NCBI GenBank assembly: GCA_020048295.1
Contig: JAIFMT010000161.1
Span: forward strand, 1-8,176
Direction of reading: 5' to 3'
DNA: 8,176 bases
From: Rhodoferax sp.
GTDB lineage: Bacteria; Pseudomonadota; Gammaproteobacteria; Burkholderiales; Burkholderiaceae
The notes beneath the pieces are model-generated. The model searched no databases, was not told where the DNA came from, and saw nothing but the letters and a program-made list of their open reading frames with translations. Positions 6,407 to 8,176 of this stretch are shown piece by piece (the stretch's first letter is position 1; each line of letters opens with the position of its first letter). Position numbers and translations under genes: made by a program.

Positions 6407-6709
6407 ATGAATCACTCGCTGATTGCCTTGCTGGCTATGGCCACCCTGTGCACCACGGCGCTGGCCAACCCCGAACTGGCAAAGAAGAAAAACTGCCTGG
6501 CTTGCCATGCGGTCGATCGCAAGGTGGTGGGACCTGCTTACAAGGACATCGCCAAGAAATACCCGGGTGCAGATGCAGCCGCCAAACTGGCCATCAAGAT
6601 CAAGCAAGGTGGCGCTGGCAACTGGGGTGTGGTGCCCATGCCAGCCAACCCGCAGGTCAGCGAAGCTGAGGCCAAAGAACTGGCGAGCTGGATTTTGACG
6701 CTGAAATAA
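6407..6709 (+). CDS. Small periplasmic class I cytochrome c (c551/c552 type)
   Basis: The 100-residue precursor starts with a signal peptide (about 1-20, SLIALLAMATLCTTALA, cleaved before NPELAKKK), giving an 80-residue mature protein, the size of c551/c552 electron carriers. The single heme site is Cys30-Leu-Ala-Cys33-His34. The distal ligand is most likely Met78 in VVPMPAN, and the last helix reads EAKELASWILTL. The AYKDIAKKYPG and KIKQGGAGNWG segments are typical of this family. Such proteins carry electrons in the periplasm between a bc1 complex or other donor and a terminal oxidase or reductase; no partner gene is nearby. GAAGGA (6394-6399) precedes the ATG by 7 bases. The gene is monocistronic: its own upstream region on one side and a strong terminator on the other. 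Confidence 0.93.
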   Translation: MNHSLIALLAMATLCTTALANPELAKKKNCLACHAVDRKVVGPAYKDIAKKYPGADAAAKLAIKIKQGGAGNWGVVPMPANPQVSEAEAKELASWILTLK

Positions 6710-6726
6710 GCGCCAGCGCCCCAACT

Positions 6727-6753
6727 AAAAAGCCCGCTTGACGCGGGCTTTTT
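6727..6753. terminator. Bidirectional intrinsic terminator between the cytochrome c gene and acs
   Basis: AAAAAGCCCGC (6727-6737) pairs perfectly with GCGGGCTTTTT (6743-6753) around a 5-base loop. The GC core is followed by a T-run on the plus strand and, because of the A-run on the other side, on the minus strand too. It lies 17 bases after the cytochrome stop and can also end acs transcripts arriving from the right. Confidence 0.93.
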
Positions 6754-6762
6754 ATATGAGAA

Positions 6763-6818
6763 ATTAACCTCTAGCGCTTACCCAGTATGCGCTAGTAGCT
6801 ATTTATTACATAGCATTA
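6763..6818. repeat. Double stem-loop dispersed repeat of a Comamonadaceae type, abutting the acs stop codon
   Basis: Two adjacent inverted repeats are visible: CTAGCGC (6771-6777) with GCGCTAG (6789-6795) around an 11-base loop, and GCTAT (6798-6802) with ATAGC (6810-6814) around a 7-base loop. The minus-strand reading (GCTAT...ATAGCTACTAGCGC...GCGCTAGAGG) closely resembles an element I recall as scattered between genes in Rhodoferax, Polaromonas and Acidovorax genomes. It ends at or within the TAA stop of acs (6818-6816). It has no coding capacity; it could stabilise or terminate the acs transcript. Confidence 0.65.
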
Positions 6819-8176
6819 ATAGGTTTGACCCAGCTGCCCCAGAATGGCCGGATTCTCCAGCGTGGAAGTATCTTGGGTGATGGTTTCACCCTTGGCCAAC
6901 GAACGCAGCAGACGGCGCATGATCTTGCCTGAGCGGGTCTTGGGCAGGTTTTCACCAAAGCGGATGTCTTTGGGCTTGGCGATCGGGCCGATTTCCTTGG
7001 CCACCCAGTCACGCAGCTCTTTGGCAATGGCCTTGGCTTCGTCCCCGCTGGGCACGCCGCGCTTCAACACCACAAAGGCGCAAATCGCTTCACCCGTCAT
7101 CTCATCAGGACGACCCACCACAGCAGCTTCTGCCACCAGGTCGGTCTTGGCAACCAGCGCCGATTCAATTTCCATGGTGCCCATGCGGTGACCCGACACG
7201 TTCAACACGTCATCAATCCGGCCAGTGATGCGGAAATAACCGCGGTCAGCACTGCGCACCGCGCCGTCGCCGGCCAGGTAATACGTGCCACCCATTTCAG
7301 CGGGGAAATAGCTGCTCTTGAAACGATCAGGGTCGTTCCAGATAGTGCGGATCATCGACGGCCAGGGGCGCTTGATGACCAGCATGCCACCCGAACCATT
7401 GGCCACGTCATGGCCAACTTCATCGACGATGGCAGCCATAATGCCCGGCAGCGGCAGCGTGCAGCTACCCGGCACCAGTGGCGTGGCACCCGGCAATGGC
7501 GTGATCATGTGACCACCGGTTTCGGTCTGCCAGAAGGTGTCCACGATCGGGCATTTTTCATGGCCGATGTTCTTGTAGTACCACATCCAGGCTTCGGGGT
7601 TGATGGGCTCGCCCACCGAGCCCAAAATGCGCAGGCTGCTCAGATCGGAGCGGTCCGGGTGCAGTTTTTCGTCGCTTTCAGCCAGCTTGATCAGCGAGCG
7701 AATGGCGGTGGGCGCGGTGTAGAAAATGCTGCACTTGTGACGCTCGATCATCTGCCAGAAACGGCCAGCATTCGGGTAGGTTGGCACACCTTCAAAGATG
7801 ATTTGGGTGGCACCTGCAGCCAACGGGCCGTAAGCCACATAGGCGTGGCCGGTGATCCAGCCGATATCGGCAGTACACCAGAACACATCGTCCTGCTTCA
7901 GGTCAAAGGTCCAGTCCATGGTCAGCTTAGACCACAGCACAAAACCGCCGGTGGAGTGCTGCACGCCCTTGGGCTTGCCGGTGGAACCCGAGGTAAACAA
8001 GATGAACAGGGGGTGCTCGGCACCCACCATCACCGGGGCGCACTCGGTGCTTTGGCCTTCCAGCGCTTGTGTAAAAGTGATGTCACAGCCGGCCACCATG
8101 TTGCAGGCAGAGGTGGTGCGCTCGAACACAAACACCGTCTTGATGGACTCGCAACCGCCCAGGCCCAGGCCTTCAT
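6816..8176 (-). CDS. acs: Acetyl-CoA synthetase, C-terminal 452 residues (5' end beyond the window)
   Basis: The reading frame enters from the right edge (first full codon at 8174) without a start; about 200 N-terminal residues of a usual 650-residue Acs are outside. Acs makes acetyl-CoA from acetate, ATP and CoA through an acetyl-AMP intermediate in the cytoplasm. Visible ANL-superfamily motifs, numbered from the first full codon, are the phosphate loop [10 protein letters not shown] (61-70), the aromatic/ATP motif [10 protein letters not shown], the YLAGDGA motif, the hinge region [22 protein letters not shown], and SGKIMRR with the catalytic lysine at about 417. In Acs this lysine is the one acetylated by Pat-type enzymes, a known off-switch. 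FEGVP and the VAYGPLAAG stretch also fit Acs rather than propionyl-CoA synthetase, though acyl specificity cannot be proven. The 3' end carries a repeat and then a shared terminator. Confidence 0.95.
   Translation of the reverse strand, partial: EGLGLGGCESIKTVFVFERTTSACNMVAGCDITFTQALEGQSTECAPVMVGAEHPLFILFTSGSTGKPKGVQHSTGGFVLWSKLTMDWTFDLKQDDVFWCTADIGWITGHAYVAYGPLAAGATQIIFEGVPTYPNAGRFWQMIERHKCSIFYTAPTAIRSLIKLAESDEKLHPDRSDLSSLRILGSVGEPINPEAWMWYYKNIGHEKCPIVDTFWQTETGGHMITPLPGATPLVPGSCTLPLPGIMAAIVDEVGHDVANGSGGMLVIKRPWPSMIRTIWNDPDRFKSSYFPAEMGGTYYLAGDGAVRSADRGYFRITGRIDDVLNVSGHRMGTMEIESALVAKTDLVAEAAVVGRPDEMTGEAICAFVVLKRGVPSGDEAKAIAKELRDWVAKEIGPIAKPKDIRFGENLPKTRSGKIMRRLLRSLAKGETITQDTSTLENPAILGQLGQTY

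Overview
The window looks like a chromosomal stretch of a betaproteobacterium of the Comamonadaceae (Rhodoferax/Polaromonas/Acidovorax-like). The reasons are the GC-rich codon use, a Trp-rich small membrane protein of the TIGR04438 type, and a stem-loop repeat of a kind I recall as widespread in that family. No taxonomic search was possible, so this is inference. Most of the window is ordinary core genome. I see no phage, transposase, CRISPR array, rRNA, tRNA or defence system.

Left part (1-1885). A small minus-strand gene starts at 43 and runs off the left edge; its start resembles the short HPF/RaiA-like ribosome-associated proteins of this group. Its first 14 codons plus about 97 bp upstream recur as a diverged direct repeat at about 855-993. 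There the start codon leads, through a frameshift, into the wreck of an RsgA-type ribosome-assembly GTPase gene (193 to about 812, minus). The wreck has an in-frame stop, an internal deletion that removed the G4, G5 and P-loop motifs, a damaged DxxG motif and a frameshift in a homopolymer. An NhaR-like LysR regulator follows on the plus strand at 998, directly beside the second repeat copy. This decayed, rearranged locus is the most unusual part of the window.

Middle (1886-6276). A TerC/Alx-family membrane protein (minus) ends tail-to-tail with the regulator. A 359-bp divergent intergenic region, with a perfect hairpin in the terC leader, separates it from a large exported two-domain M16 zinc metalloprotease (plus). 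The protease gene ends 6 bp from a convergent gene for a small Trp-rich membrane protein.

Right part (6407-8176). A small periplasmic cytochrome c of the c551/c552 type is followed by a strong bidirectional terminator. Next comes a dispersed-type double stem-loop repeat abutting the stop codon of acetyl-CoA synthetase (acs, minus), whose 5' end lies beyond the window.

The genes do not form one pathway. The possible functional links are cation/pH homeostasis (NhaR-like regulator beside TerC/Alx) and ribosome maintenance (HPF-like and RsgA remnants). Both rest on gene adjacency only.
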